Assembly (NCBI RefSeq): GCF_025466085.1
Contig: NZ_JANLOD010000075.1
Coordinates: forward strand, 1-57,627
Direction of reading: 5' to 3'
Origin: Pseudomonas sp. 14P_8.1_Bac3
GTDB taxonomy: Bacteria > Pseudomonadota > Gammaproteobacteria > Pseudomonadales > Pseudomonadaceae
DNA length: 57,627 bases
A model generated the notes under the pieces. That model saw only the letters and a list, made by a program, of their open reading frames with translations, was not told the DNA's origin and did not search any database. A program made the translations under genes and the position numbers. Within the stretch, counting starts at the first letter, position 1, and each line of letters starts with the position of its first letter. This document shows, piece by piece, positions 1-8,779 of this stretch.

Positions 1-34
<34 letters not shown>

Positions 35-58
35 CTCCCACCGGGAATTACGCTGTTC

Positions 59-952
59 TCAGGTGAATGCAGCGAGCAGATCCTCCTCGAATGCCTTCTG
101 CGCATCCCCCGGAACCTGTGCCCGATGGCGGGCCAGCTGGAATGACACGTCGAAACTCATGTCGCTGCAGCGCACCGCCCGTAGCAGCCCCTTGTCTTCC
201 CACGCGCGGGCAAAGTGGCTGGGCAGGTAGCCGACATGCTTGCCCGACAGAATGAAGGCGAGGGTGCCTTCGACCTGTTCCGAGCGCGCCGAGCACAGCT
301 TGCCCTGGAACGGCTCATCGCTGCGCAGGAAGCGATAGGGGTGATCGACTCGGTCGCAGGCCTGCATGGCCTCATCGTCCGGGGCATCGTGGGTGAACAG
401 TGGATGGCCGGCGGCGCAGTACAGGTGTTGGGTTTCCGTGAACAGCTCACGGTAGTCAAAAGCGCTTTGCACCTGGGAGAAATAGCCGATCGCCAGGTCC
501 AGCCGCTGCTGCAACAGCAAGCGCTCCATCTCGCCGGGCATGGCGCTGATCAGTTCGATGCGCACCGATTGATCGCGCTCGCGAAACCGCCGGATCGCGT
601 CTGCCACCCGTTGCAGCACCGATTGATCCAGGGCCTCGGACAGCCCCAGACGCACTTCGCCGATCAGCCGACCGGCGACACCGTTGGATTGATGACGGAA
701 CGCTTCGATGGACTCGAACAGCCCGCGTGTCGCCAGCAGCAGTTGCTCGCCCTTGGGCGTGATGCGAAATCCACCCTTGCCGCGACTGCACAGGCGATAG
801 CCGAGGCGGGTCTCAAGCCGGGCCATTTGCTGGCTGATGCTTGACTGGCTCAGGCCCAGTTCACCCTGGGCCGCGCTGAAGCCGCCGCATTCCACCACGC
901 TGACGAACAGCCGCAGCAACTGCAAATCCACATCATGAAGCTGGCCGAGCAT
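59..952 (-). CDS. LysR-family transcriptional regulator
   Basis: 297-residue protein of normal LysR length. The N-terminal winged helix-turn-helix covers about residues 8-66 and contains the typical pattern FSAAQGELGLSQSSISQQMA followed by ARLETRLG. The rest is a periplasmic-binding-protein-like effector domain. The ATG at 952 is preceded by GGAG nine bases upstream, which supports this start. It is divergent from the polyamine-binding protein and agmatinase genes, with about 100 bp between them, an arrangement typical of a LysR regulator controlling its neighbours. The inducer is not visible from sequence; agmatine, putrescine or a guanidino compound is an inference from context. It could instead act elsewhere. 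Confidence 0.9.
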   Translation of the reverse strand: MLGQLHDVDLQLLRLFVSVVECGGFSAAQGELGLSQSSISQQMARLETRLGYRLCSRGKGGFRITPKGEQLLLATRGLFESIEAFRHQSNGVAGRLIGEVRLGLSEALDQSVLQRVADAIRRFRERDQSVRIELISAMPGEMERLLLQQRLDLAIGYFSQVQSAFDYRELFTETQHLYCAAGHPLFTHDAPDDEAMQACDRVDHPYRFLRSDEPFQGKLCSARSEQVEGTLAFILSGKHVGYLPSHFARAWEDKGLLRAVRCSDMSFDVSFQLARHRAQVPGDAQKAFEEDLLAAFT

Positions 953-1053
953 TAAACATTACTCCGCAATAAAGTCAGGGTAATTGACTTGGTATTTTTC
1001 CAATGTATCCGACGGCGCATTCTGCCACCACTTCCTCTGGTCAGGTGTTCGTC

Positions 1054-2145
1054 ATGGCTCCTTTCTTCAAACTGTGTTTAGCCGCGCTGTTCGTGGCCGT
1101 GTCCGTGTCGGCCCTGGCCGAAGAAAAAGTCGTCAATCTCTACAGTTGGGCCGATTATGTCGCGCCGGAAACCTTGCAGCGTTTCGAGCAGGAAACCGGC
1201 ATCCACGTGCGCTACGACACCTTCGACTCCTCGGAAGTCCTGGAAACCAAGCTGCTCACCGGTGGCAGCGGCTATGACGTGGTGGTGCCGTCGTCCAGCG
1301 TGCTGGCGCGAGGGTTGGCGGCGGGGGCGCTGAAGGCGATTCCCCACGAAGGCCTCAAGGGCTACGCCAACCTCGATCCGGACTTGCTGGAAAAACTCGC
1401 CGCGGTCGATCCCGGCAACCAATATGGCGTGCCGTACACCTGGGGCACGCTGGGGTTGGGGATGAATGTCGAGGCGGTGCAACAGCGCCTGCCGGGTGTG
1501 CCGCTCAACAGCCTCGATTTGCTGTTCAAGCCCGAGTACGCCAGCAAACTGAAGGATTGCGGCGTCGCGATCATCGATTCGCCGCAGGAAGTGATCGGCC
1601 TGGCGCTGCACTATCTCGGTAAAGATCCCTACAGCACCGACAAGGCTGATCTGTCAGCCGCCGAGGCCCTGTTGCATCAGTTGCAGCCGAATGTGCTGTA
1701 CGTCGCCAGCGGTCGGCAGATCAACGACCTGGCCAACGGCAGTGTCTGCCTGGCGCTGACCTACAACGGCGACGCCAGCATGGCTGCCGATCAGGCGCGC
1801 AAGGCCAATAAACCCTACGAAGTGGCGTACCGGATTCCGAAGGAAGGCACGCTGGTCTGGCAAGACAACCTGGCGATCCCCAAGGACGCGCCACACCCTG
1901 AAGCCGCTCGCGAGTTTATCGAATTCATGCTGCGCCCCGAGTCCGTCGCGGCGCTGACCAACACGCTGTTCTTCGCCACGGCCAACCAGGCCGCCACCCC
2001 GTTGGTAGATGAGGCGGTGCGCAACGATCCAGACATCTACCCCCTCGCCGAGGTGCGTGAGCGGCTGTACGCCGACCGCAGCATGAGCCTCAAGGACATG
2101 CGTCAGCGCACCCGCTTGTGGACCACTTTCCGTAGCCGCCAATAA
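1054..2145 (+). CDS. polyamine ABC transporter substrate-binding protein (PotF/PotD family)
   Basis: 363-residue exported protein. The ATG at 1054 gives a signal peptide with the hydrophobic core LCLAALFVAVSVSALA and cleavage near AEE; an in-frame start at 1003 would bury this signal. The mature N-terminus VVNLYSWADYVAPETLQRFE is the classic opening of PotF/PotD-type periplasmic spermidine/putrescine-binding proteins. The family captures polyamines in the periplasm for an inner-membrane ABC transporter, but no permease or ATPase lies nearby, so it may share components encoded elsewhere or act as a sensor. It is followed 17 bp later by agmatinase and is probably cotranscribed with it, linking uptake to putrescine production. 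Ligand specificity cannot be read from the sequence. Confidence 0.9.
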   Translation: MAPFFKLCLAALFVAVSVSALAEEKVVNLYSWADYVAPETLQRFEQETGIHVRYDTFDSSEVLETKLLTGGSGYDVVVPSSSVLARGLAAGALKAIPHEGLKGYANLDPDLLEKLAAVDPGNQYGVPYTWGTLGLGMNVEAVQQRLPGVPLNSLDLLFKPEYASKLKDCGVAIIDSPQEVIGLALHYLGKDPYSTDKADLSAAEALLHQLQPNVLYVASGRQINDLANGSVCLALTYNGDASMAADQARKANKPYEVAYRIPKEGTLVWQDNLAIPKDAPHPEAAREFIEFMLRPESVAALTNTLFFATANQAATPLVDEAVRNDPDIYPLAEVRERLYADRSMSLKDMRQRTRLWTTFRSRQ

Positions 2146-2162
2146 CAAAAAAGGAGATACAG

Positions 2163-3122
2163 ATGGACGTGCCCGTGCAAAACGATCAGGCCATGACCCG
2201 CGACAGCCTCTATGGGACTGCCGCCGAAAGTACCTACGCCGGCATCACCAGTTTCATGCGTCGACGTTATAGCCGTGACTTGCGCGGTGTCGACGTGGCC
2301 GTCAGCGGCGTGCCGTTCGATACCGCCACCAGCAACCGTCCCGGTGCGCGTTTCGGGCCGCGCGGGATTCGCGCGGCGTCTGCCGGGATTGCCTGGGAGC
2401 GCCACTGGCCGTGGACGTTCGACCCGTTCGATCACCTGGCCGTGATCGACTACGGCGACTGCGACTTCGATTACGGCTCGCCGCAGTCGACACCGGAAAC
2501 CATCGAAGCCCACGCCGAACACATCCTGAATGCCGGTTGCGCAATGTTGACCTTCGGCGGCGATCACTTCATCAGTTACCCGCTGCTCAAGGCCCACGCC
2601 CGCAAGCATGGAACGCTGTCGCTGATCCACTTCGACGCCCACAGTGACACCTGGCCGGACGAGGGGGGCAAGCGAGTCGATCACGGCACGATGTTCTGGC
2701 ACGCGGCCAGGGAAGGCCTGGTGGACCCGGCGCGCTCGGTACAGATCGGCTTGCGCACCACCAATGACGATCACCAGGGCTTTCAGGTGCTGGACGCGCG
2801 GCAAGTGCATCGCCGTGGGGTGGATGCGATTGTCGAGGACATTCGGGCGCGTGTCGGCGACAACCCGGTGTACCTGACGTTCGATATCGACTGCCTCGAC
2901 CCGGCGTTCGCGCCGGGCACCGGGACCCCGGTGTGCGGCGGCCTGAGCACGGTGCAGGCGCTGGAGATCCTCGGCGGCTTGCGCGGGATCAACCTGGTGG
3001 GCATGGACGTGGTGGAAGTGGCCCCGGCGTACGACAGTGCGGAAGTCACCGCACTGGCGGCAGCGACGTTGGCAATGGAGATGCTGTGTCTGTATGCGGC
3101 GAAGCATAAGGTTGATCTGTAG
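2163..3122 (+). CDS. speB: agmatinase (ureohydrolase)
   Basis: 319 residues, the usual length for the arginase/agmatinase family. Agmatinase hydrolyses agmatine to putrescine and urea in the cytoplasm. Binuclear manganese ligand motifs are present: GGDHF, the FDAHSD cluster and the FDIDCLDPAFAPGTGTP segment. The C-terminal half, including VEVAPAYDSAEVTALAAATLAMEML in part, closely resembles Escherichia coli SpeB, more than the guanidinobutyrase GbuA sequence I recall, so agmatinase is preferred. An AAAAAGGAG ribosome-binding site sits just before the start. It follows the polyamine-binding protein and is probably in one operon controlled by the divergent LysR gene. A related guanidino substrate remains possible. 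Confidence 0.88.
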   Translation: MDVPVQNDQAMTRDSLYGTAAESTYAGITSFMRRRYSRDLRGVDVAVSGVPFDTATSNRPGARFGPRGIRAASAGIAWERHWPWTFDPFDHLAVIDYGDCDFDYGSPQSTPETIEAHAEHILNAGCAMLTFGGDHFISYPLLKAHARKHGTLSLIHFDAHSDTWPDEGGKRVDHGTMFWHAAREGLVDPARSVQIGLRTTNDDHQGFQVLDARQVHRRGVDAIVEDIRARVGDNPVYLTFDIDCLDPAFAPGTGTPVCGGLSTVQALEILGGLRGINLVGMDVVEVAPAYDSAEVTALAAATLAMEMLCLYAAKHKVDL

Positions 3123-3133
3123 TACGCCGTAAG

Positions 3134-3223
3134 GTGGGAGCGAGCCTGCTCGCGCAAGCGCTGTGTCAGGCCACATGAACACTTGAATGTGCAGGCCTCA
3201 TCGCGAGTAAGCTCGCTCCTATA
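3134..3223. repeat. REPIN: inverted pair of REP palindromes
   Basis: Two REP units in opposite orientation: TGGGAGCGAGCCTGCTCGCG at 3135-3154 and TCGCGAGTAAGCTCGCTCCT at 3201-3220. Each has an imperfect internal stem. It lies between convergent genes (speB and the aldo/keto reductase) and probably folds into a long hairpin at both 3' ends. Confidence 0.85.
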
Positions 3224-3253
3224 GTGGAACCCGGTGTGCGTGTGCCCCAATCC

Positions 3254-3279
3254 CTGTAGGAGCCAGCTTGCTGGCGATG
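3254..3279. repeat. single REP, GGAGCCAGC variant
   Basis: The sequence CTGTAGGAGCCAGCTTGCTGGCGATGG contains a variant REP palindrome (GCCAGC-TT-GCTGGC). It is a second repeat subfamily, also found at 32249, 43162 and 48692. Confidence 0.8.
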
Positions 3280-3287
3280 GCGCCAGT

Positions 3288-4340
3288 TCAGGCGACGGGA
3301 ATAATGGGCAGGTCCAGGGTCTCAGTCCCGGAATACCGCGGCTTCGACCCGACGATGGTTCCGTGAGGCACACCCGCTTCCACGGCACTCACCCCATCCA
3401 GTCGCGACACCTGCTGCGCATTCAACTGCACATCCAGCGCCCCCAGCGTTGCATCCAGCTGTTCACGGGTGCGCGAACCCAGGATCGGGATCAACGCCGT
3501 CGTCGAGCGTTTGGCTTTTTCCCGCAGCCAGGCAATCGCCACGTGCGTCGGGCTGGCGTCCAGTTCGACGGCCACCGCCAGCAACGCGTCGAGGAGGGCG
3601 GTTTCCCGGGCGCTTTTTTCCGCATGAATCAGCATGCCGAGCTTGGCTGCGCGGTTATCGCCATCGTTGTTGCGGTATTTGCCGGTGAGGAAGCCGCCGC
3701 CCAGCGGTGACCACAGTGTGGCGGCCAACCCGAGGGCCTCGGCCATCGGCAGCATCTCGCGTTCCGCGGTGCGTTCGACCAGGCTGTACTCGACCTGAAT
3801 CGCAGCGATCGGCGCAAAACCGCGCAGTTCGGCCAGCACATCGGCCCGGGCAATGCGCCACGCCGGGAAGTTCGACAACCCGGCGTAATGAATCTTGCCG
3901 GCGCGCACCAGGTCATCGAAGCCCCGGAGGATTTCTTCCATAGGCGTCACGCCGTCGCTGATGTGCGCCCAGAACAGGTCGATGTGATCGGTGCCCAGTC
4001 GTTTCAGGCTTTCTTCCACTGCGCGAACCATGTTCTTGCGGCTGTTGCCGGTGTGGGAAATGCCCGCTGCCGGCGTCGTCCCCAAAGTGTATTTGGTCGC
4101 GACGACCAGGCGATCCCGCTCCGGGGCGATGAATTCGCGGAGCATGGCTTCCGACTGGCCACCCTGATAACCGTTGGCGGTGTCGATGAAATTGCCACCG
4201 GCCTCCAGGAAACCGTCAAAGATGCGTTTGGCTTCCTCGCGCTCGGCGCCATGGCCCCAGCCCGTACCAAAGTTACCGGCGCCCAGCGCCAGTTCCGAGA
4301 CACGCAAGCCGGTTTTTCGGCCGAACACTTTGTAATGCAT
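3288..4340 (-). CDS. aldo/keto reductase
   Basis: 350-residue TIM-barrel oxidoreductase using NADPH to reduce aldehydes or ketones. Family signatures are visible: the N-terminal MHYKVFGRKTGLRVSELALG opening, the catalytic-tetrad segments FIDTANGYQGG (Asp and Tyr), VVATKYTLG (Lys) and DLFWAHISDG (His), and the coenzyme-binding segment IPILGSRTREQLDATLGAL near the C-terminus. The ATG at 4340 has AGGAG seven bases upstream. It is convergent with speB and divergent from zapE, so it stands alone. The substrate is unknown; the family is broad and often responds to oxidative or electrophile stress. Confidence 0.9.
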   Translation of the reverse strand: MHYKVFGRKTGLRVSELALGAGNFGTGWGHGAEREEAKRIFDGFLEAGGNFIDTANGYQGGQSEAMLREFIAPERDRLVVATKYTLGTTPAAGISHTGNSRKNMVRAVEESLKRLGTDHIDLFWAHISDGVTPMEEILRGFDDLVRAGKIHYAGLSNFPAWRIARADVLAELRGFAPIAAIQVEYSLVERTAEREMLPMAEALGLAATLWSPLGGGFLTGKYRNNDGDNRAAKLGMLIHAEKSARETALLDALLAVAVELDASPTHVAIAWLREKAKRSTTALIPILGSRTREQLDATLGALDVQLNAQQVSRLDGVSAVEAGVPHGTIVGSKPRYSGTETLDLPIIPVA

Positions 4341-4475
4341 GGGAAGACTCCTGAGGGAAAACCATGGTGGAATGTTTTAAATGTTAAGCGACATGTATAA
4401 AACATGATGCCTCTCATCTATTCCGTCAAGCGACTTTTTGTTTGTGGGGGGCTGTGCAATGGCATACTCCCGCGC

Positions 4476-5594
4476 ATGAATGCCAACTCCCCTTTAAGCG
4501 CCTGGCAGCACGCCATCGAACAGAAGGGCTTCGTTCAGGACGAAGCCCAAGAGCATGCTGTCTGGGCGCTGCAAAAATGTTACGAAGCCCTGCATGAAGG
4601 TCACGCGCCGGTGACAGGCGTCTACTTGTGGGGCCCGGTCGGGCGCGGCAAGACCTGGCTGATGGACCAGTTCTATCAAAGCCTGCAAGTACCGGCCCGC
4701 CGCCAGCACTTCCATCACTTCATGGGCTGGGTGCATCAGCGCTCATTTCAGCTGACCGGCACCGCCGACCCGCTGAAAGCCCTGGCCCGGGAGTTGAGCC
4801 AGGAAGTCCGGGTGCTGTGTTTCGATGAGCTGTTCGTCAATGACATCGGTGATGCGATCATTCTCGGGCGCTTGTTCCAGGTGATGTTCGACGAGGGCGT
4901 GGTGGTGGTCTGCACCTCCAATCAGCCGCCGGATCTGCTGTACGCCGATGGCTTCAATCGCGACCGTTTCATGCCGGCCATCGAGGCGATCAAGCGGCAC
5001 ATGCAGGTGATTGCGGTGGATGGCGGCGAAGATCATCGCCTGCATCCCGGTGCCGGCCTGCAACGCTATTGGGTTGCCGCGCCAGGGCAGCCGGGTGCGT
5101 TGGGTGAAGTGTTCAAGGCGCTGACCGCCGGGCAGGCGGTGTCCAGTGAGCCGGTCAAGGTCGGCTACCGCTCGCTGAATGTGGTGCAGGCCAGTGCAAG
5201 CGTGCTCTGGTGCCGTTATGCCGACCTTTGCGAGCAACCCTTTGCCGCCATGGATTTCATGGCCCTGTGCGACACCTTCAAGGCTATTCTGTTGAGTGAT
5301 GTGCCCAGCCTCAGTGCGCAAAAACGCGAAGGGCGCATCGCTCGCGGCACCGAAGACGGTGTCGAGCGGGTGGTGGCGGGTGATCGCGAGTTGCCGCAGC
5401 TGTCGGTGCATGACGACGGCGTGCGGCGTTTCATCGCGCTGGTGGACGAATGCTACGACCGTAAAGTGCCGTTGTACCTTGAGGCGCAGGTGCCAATGGA
5501 CGCGCTCTACACCGAAGGCTATCTGGAGTTTCCGTTCCGCCGTACCCTCAGCCGACTCCAGGAAATGCAGCTGCAGCGTTTCGCCGACGCGTGA
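4476..5594 (+). CDS. zapE: cell division protein ZapE (AFG1-like ATPase)
   Basis: 372 residues, matching the AFG1/ZapE family. Walker A is GPVGRGKTWLMD near residue 50 and Walker B is VLCFDELFVNDIGDA near residue 112; the family-specific FDELFV motif is intact. In E. coli ZapE is an ATPase that associates with the Z-ring and affects FtsZ polymer stability under stress. The ATG at 4476 gives the normal length; an upstream in-frame start at 4404 would add an unlikely 24-residue extension. It is transcribed away from the aldo/keto reductase, and the dinB remnant lies 18 bp downstream. Confidence 0.9.
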   Translation: MNANSPLSAWQHAIEQKGFVQDEAQEHAVWALQKCYEALHEGHAPVTGVYLWGPVGRGKTWLMDQFYQSLQVPARRQHFHHFMGWVHQRSFQLTGTADPLKALARELSQEVRVLCFDELFVNDIGDAIILGRLFQVMFDEGVVVVCTSNQPPDLLYADGFNRDRFMPAIEAIKRHMQVIAVDGGEDHRLHPGAGLQRYWVAAPGQPGALGEVFKALTAGQAVSSEPVKVGYRSLNVVQASASVLWCRYADLCEQPFAAMDFMALCDTFKAILLSDVPSLSAQKREGRIARGTEDGVERVVAGDRELPQLSVHDDGVRRFIALVDECYDRKVPLYLEAQVPMDALYTEGYLEFPFRRTLSRLQEMQLQRFADA

Positions 5595-5612
5595 ATCCAG
5601 GGCGCCGCGAAA

Positions 5613-5795
5613 ATGAATCACCCCTTGTCCCACCCTTTGCTGACCATGGCCTATCAGAACGCCTGGGCCAACCATCGACTGGGGCAGTTGAGCCCTGACG
5701 ACCTCGCGGAGTTTTTCTGTGCCGGCGAATCGGCCCTGCGGGCGGCGGATGTCGCCGAACCGGGCTGGACCGAAGCGTTGATCTGGGACCGTTAG
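5613..5795 (+). pseudogene. internally deleted DinB-family remnant
   Basis: A 60-codon open frame. Its first ~23 residues (HPLLTMAYQNAWANHRL) look like the start of a DinB/DUF664 metal-binding four-helix protein. Its last ~35 residues (LSPDDLAEFFCAGESALRAA ... GWTEALIWDR) look like the extreme C-terminus of the same family. The central ~100 residues that carry the metal-binding histidines and the bundle are missing, and the frame is preserved across the junction. DinB-family proteins are normally 150-175 residues. I read this as an in-frame internal deletion leaving a non-functional remnant. The family match is from memory of typical ends, so an alignment is needed. Confidence 0.6.
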
Positions 5796-5874
5796 GGCAA
5801 AATGCCCGTTGCGCCATCCTCTGCGGCCGCGATAGGGTCGCGTCACGCTATTTCACGTGTGATCGAGGATGCAG

Positions 5875-6366
5875 ATGGAACCCGCAGAAATTCTTGTGCT
5901 TCAGGCCAGCTATACCAACCCGGTGCATGCCGAGGCGGTGCGTGTGGTGTTGAATCATTACGCCGAAGACCCGATGGGTGGCGGTCACTCCTTGCCCGCC
6001 GAGGTGCTGGAGCATTTGCCCGAAGAACTGGCCAAGCGTCCCCATGCGTTCAGCGTGTTGGCGTTTGTCGGTGGTGAACCGGCCGGGCTGGTCAATTGTT
6101 TTGAAGGGTTTTCGACGTTTGCCTGTCGGCCGCTGGTCAACGTGCATGACGTCGCGGTGATGAAGCCGTTTCGCGGCTTGGGCTTGAGCCAGAGGATGTT
6201 GCAGAAGGTCGAGGAAATCGCCCGCCAGCGCGGTTGCTGCAAGATTACCCTGGAGGTGCTGGAAGGGAATGCGGTGGCCCAGTCGTCGTACGCCAAATTC
6301 GGCTTTTCCGCGGGCATGTTCGATCCGGAGCATGGGCAAATGCTGTTCTGGATTAAGCCGCTGTAG
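5875..6366 (+). CDS. GNAT-family N-acetyltransferase
   Basis: 163 residues. The acetyl-CoA pyrophosphate-binding motif A is visible as VHDVAVMKPFRGLGLSQRML (R-G-L-G), followed by the motif B region EVLEGNAVAQSSYAKFGF, ending LFWIKPL. It transfers acetyl from acetyl-CoA to an amine; the acceptor is unknown. Two ATGs lie six bases apart at 5869 and 5875. The GAGG at 5865-5868 is correctly spaced only for the second, so 5875 is chosen. It is followed by a REPIN and convergent with a small exported protein, so it is monocistronic. Confidence 0.85.
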   Translation: MEPAEILVLQASYTNPVHAEAVRVVLNHYAEDPMGGGHSLPAEVLEHLPEELAKRPHAFSVLAFVGGEPAGLVNCFEGFSTFACRPLVNVHDVAVMKPFRGLGLSQRMLQKVEEIARQRGCCKITLEVLEGNAVAQSSYAKFGFSAGMFDPEHGQMLFWIKPL

Positions 6367-6378
6367 GCGTGCAAGCAC

Positions 6379-6480
6379 TGTAGGAGCGAGCTTGCTCGCG
6401 ATGAACGCACAGGCGGCGCGTTTATCCAGAAAAAGCACGCGTCATCGTTGACGACCCTCGCGAGCAAGCTCACTCCTACA
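6379..6480. repeat. REPIN: inverted REP pair
   Basis: TAGGAGCGAGCTTGCTCGCG at 6381-6400 is mirrored by CGCGAGCAAGCTCACTCCTA at 6459-6478. It sits between the convergent GNAT gene and the small exported protein. Confidence 0.85.
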
Positions 6481-6490
6481 GGGGCGGGCG

Positions 6491-6691
6491 TTACGGTTTG
6501 TAGTGCTCGGTCACTTGCGCCGTCTGATCGTCCGGAACCCGGACCTCGGCGGTTTGCTGGCTTTGATTGTCTTGCTGGCTGAGTCGCAGGGTCTCGTAGT
6601 AATAACGCATGCGTTCGGCGCCACCTTCGGCCAATGCGCTGGTCGCAACGAAGGTCATCAGGCCGGCAATGATCAGCGGTGTACGGTTCAT
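6491..6691 (-). CDS. small exported protein, unknown function
   Basis: 66 residues. The ATG at 6691 is preceded by GGGAGG with good spacing; an upstream in-frame start at 6754 is less likely. MNRTPLIIAGLMTFVATSALA is a good signal peptide with an ALA cleavage site. The mature ~45 residues are polar and Gln-rich (RLSQQDNQSQQTAEVRVPDD). I do not recognise a domain. The length and signal are typical of small periplasmic proteins in Pseudomonas. It lies alone between a REPIN and cptA and could be cotranscribed with neither. Confidence 0.65.
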   Translation of the reverse strand: MNRTPLIIAGLMTFVATSALAEGGAERMRYYYETLRLSQQDNQSQQTAEVRVPDDQTAQVTEHYKP

Positions 6692-6808
6692 GATTCGCCT
6701 CCCATCTAACGGATAACGGGTGCCTCTCCTCCATGAAGCAATGTCGAGAGGCAATGATCCGCCGATTCCGTTAAACGGGAATTAACTGCGAGGGGGCGAG
6801 GGCACAGC

Positions 6809-6831
6809 AAAAGGGGCCGGAATCGGCCCCT
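6809..6831 (-). terminator. rho-independent terminator of cptA
   Basis: On the minus strand, seven bases after the cptA stop codon, AGGGGCCG-ATTC-CGGCCCCT forms a perfect 8 bp stem followed by TTTT. Confidence 0.85.
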
Positions 6832-6837
6832 GTGGAG

Positions 6838-8583
6838 TTACTTCAAAACAACGCCGGCCGAATCCGGCTTCACCTTGGGCTTGATCAGGCTGAAGTCGAT
6901 CAGCGCTTTCTGCTCGCGCTCGTATGGGTTGCCGATCAATAACGGCCGCGGCTTGAAGCTGTCGCTGACCAGGCTTTTGCTGCGATCGAGTTCATCGAAA
7001 CTCAAACCGGCCAGATCAGCCCAGGTATGGATCAGCTGCGAGCTGCTGTACGGCCGCCCCAGATCCCCGGCGAAATTCCAGTCATGGTTTTCGCGCCATT
7101 TCGGCGAAGCCCAGGCCATGAACGGAATCGTGTACATCGGCGCCGTCGGCTTGGCCTCGTTGCGGCCCAGGGTGCTGTGGCCGGGCGAGTCGAACACGTC
7201 TTCGCCGTGGTCGGAGAGGTACAGCAGGAAACCGTTCGGATCGGACTTGGCGTAATCCTTGATCAGGCTCGAGACCACGAAATCGTTGTACAGCACCGCG
7301 TTGTCATAGCTGTTGTAGGTCGGCAGCTGATCGTCACTTATGCCGGCTGGAACGCCGTTACGGTCCTTGAACTTGTCGAAGGTCGACGGGTAACGGTACT
7401 GGTAGCTCATGTGCGTGCCAAGCAGATGCACAACGATCAGCTTGCGCGGCGCCGCGTCGGCCAGGGCCTTGTTGAACGGCTCGATCACGTCGCCATCGTA
7501 CTGGGCGGCGTTCTGGTTGCGGTTGTTGTTCAGGTACACCTGCTCGTCGGCCTGCTCGGAAAAGGTCGTGAGCATGGTGTTGCGCTTGGTCATGGTCTGC
7601 TGGTTGGTGATCCAGAAGGTTTTGTAGCCGGCCTGTTTCATCATGCTGACCAGCGACGGCGTCGACAGGTACAGGTCCGGGTTTTCTTCGTCGGCGAAGG
7701 TCAGCACCTGCTGCAGCGCCTCGATGGTGTAGGGGCGCGGGGTGATGACGTTATCGAAGACCGCCAGTTGATCCTTGAGCTTGTCCAGTTCCGGCGTGGT
7801 TTCCCGCGGGTAGCCGTAGAGGCTCATGCGCTGGCGGTTGGTGGATTCGCCGATCACCAGTACCAGGGTCGCCGGCTGGTTGGCGGCCGAGTCCTTGAGG
7901 TTGTGCAGCGGCGCAATCTTGCTCGCGCTGTCGAGCATGTCCTGCATGCCGGCCAGGGTATCGAGGTAGCGGTGATAAGCCACGGCCATCTGCCATGGCA
8001 CGGCAGGCTCGATGCGGGTTTCGAATTTCTCGAAACCGCCAGCGAAGCTGCCGGTGCGGGCGGTCTGCTTGATCAACGGATAACCGACAACGGCCACCAG
8101 AATGGCCGTCGCGGCCACCAGCGCGCGACCGCGGGGCATGTACACCGGGCGCAAGCGGGTCCACAGGAAGTAGGCAAACAGCGTGTGGGCAATGAACGCC
8201 GCCACCATCCACCAGGCGAAATACTGGGTCATGTACTCGCCAGCTTCAGCGATGTTCGACTCGAACATGATGAAGATGACGCTTTGGGAAAATTCCTGCT
8301 GATAGATGAAGAAGTAGCCGAGGCTGGCCATGGAACAAGCCCACAACACCACGCCGATGACTGCCGCCATGACACGCGTCTGTTTCGGGAACAGCAGCAT
8401 CGGCGCCAGCCAGATCGCGCTCATCACGAAGGCTTGACGGAATCCGGTGAAGCCGGAAGTCCCTGTCAATTGAATCAGCAGTTGGGTGATGCCGGAAAAA
8501 TACCAGAAGAACAGGAATAGCCAGAGAAATCCTGCCCAATCAAAACCTTCCGCAGACGAATTGCTGCGTTTGAACCAAGCCAT
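6838..8583 (-). CDS. cptA: phosphoethanolamine transferase CptA
   Basis: 581 residues; the E. coli CptA I recall is about 577. The family transfers phosphoethanolamine from phosphatidylethanolamine to LPS (core heptose I for CptA) at the periplasmic face of the inner membrane. Five hydrophobic segments lie in about residues 18-170. They are followed by a periplasmic sulfatase-fold domain with the nucleophile Thr248 in VLVIGESTNRQRMSLYGY and the metal-binding SDHGEDV segment. Many stretches match E. coli CptA (EFSQSVIFIMFE, YKTFWITNQQTMTKRNTML, KLIVVHLLGTHMSYQYRYP). The ATG at 8583 has GGAG just upstream and is preferred to a TTG five codons earlier. It is monocistronic with its own terminator. 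Together with lpxO it suggests active LPS modification. Confidence 0.9.
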   Translation of the reverse strand: MAWFKRSNSSAEGFDWAGFLWLFLFFWYFSGITQLLIQLTGTSGFTGFRQAFVMSAIWLAPMLLFPKQTRVMAAVIGVVLWACSMASLGYFFIYQQEFSQSVIFIMFESNIAEAGEYMTQYFAWWMVAAFIAHTLFAYFLWTRLRPVYMPRGRALVAATAILVAVVGYPLIKQTARTGSFAGGFEKFETRIEPAVPWQMAVAYHRYLDTLAGMQDMLDSASKIAPLHNLKDSAANQPATLVLVIGESTNRQRMSLYGYPRETTPELDKLKDQLAVFDNVITPRPYTIEALQQVLTFADEENPDLYLSTPSLVSMMKQAGYKTFWITNQQTMTKRNTMLTTFSEQADEQVYLNNNRNQNAAQYDGDVIEPFNKALADAAPRKLIVVHLLGTHMSYQYRYPSTFDKFKDRNGVPAGISDDQLPTYNSYDNAVLYNDFVVSSLIKDYAKSDPNGFLLYLSDHGEDVFDSPGHSTLGRNEAKPTAPMYTIPFMAWASPKWRENHDWNFAGDLGRPYSSSQLIHTWADLAGLSFDELDRSKSLVSDSFKPRPLLIGNPYEREQKALIDFSLIKPKVKPDSAGVVLK

Positions 8584-8779
8584 TGCGCGCTCCAGCAATA
8601 ATCACTTCCACCGCCGCGACCGGGAAGTCGCCGACGAACGGGCGCCGCGCGGATACCGAGCGGCCATAAAGGGCCGGAGTATCAACAAGTCCGTGTGAAA
8701 ACTTTGTTAGTTGCGAGGGTGAATGAATCGGCGGAGCGTATCGGAAACAGCGGAGGCCGTTTCCGATCAGGCGAGGGGA

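Noticed and set aside
3123..3287. Repeats between speB and the aldo/keto reductase as a CRISPR array
   Set aside because: The units are internally palindromic, alternate in orientation, have unequal spacing and recur genome-wide; they are REPs.
7027..8520. Plus-strand frame of 497 codons opposite cptA
   Set aside because: Shadow frame; cptA on the minus strand matches the family over its full length.
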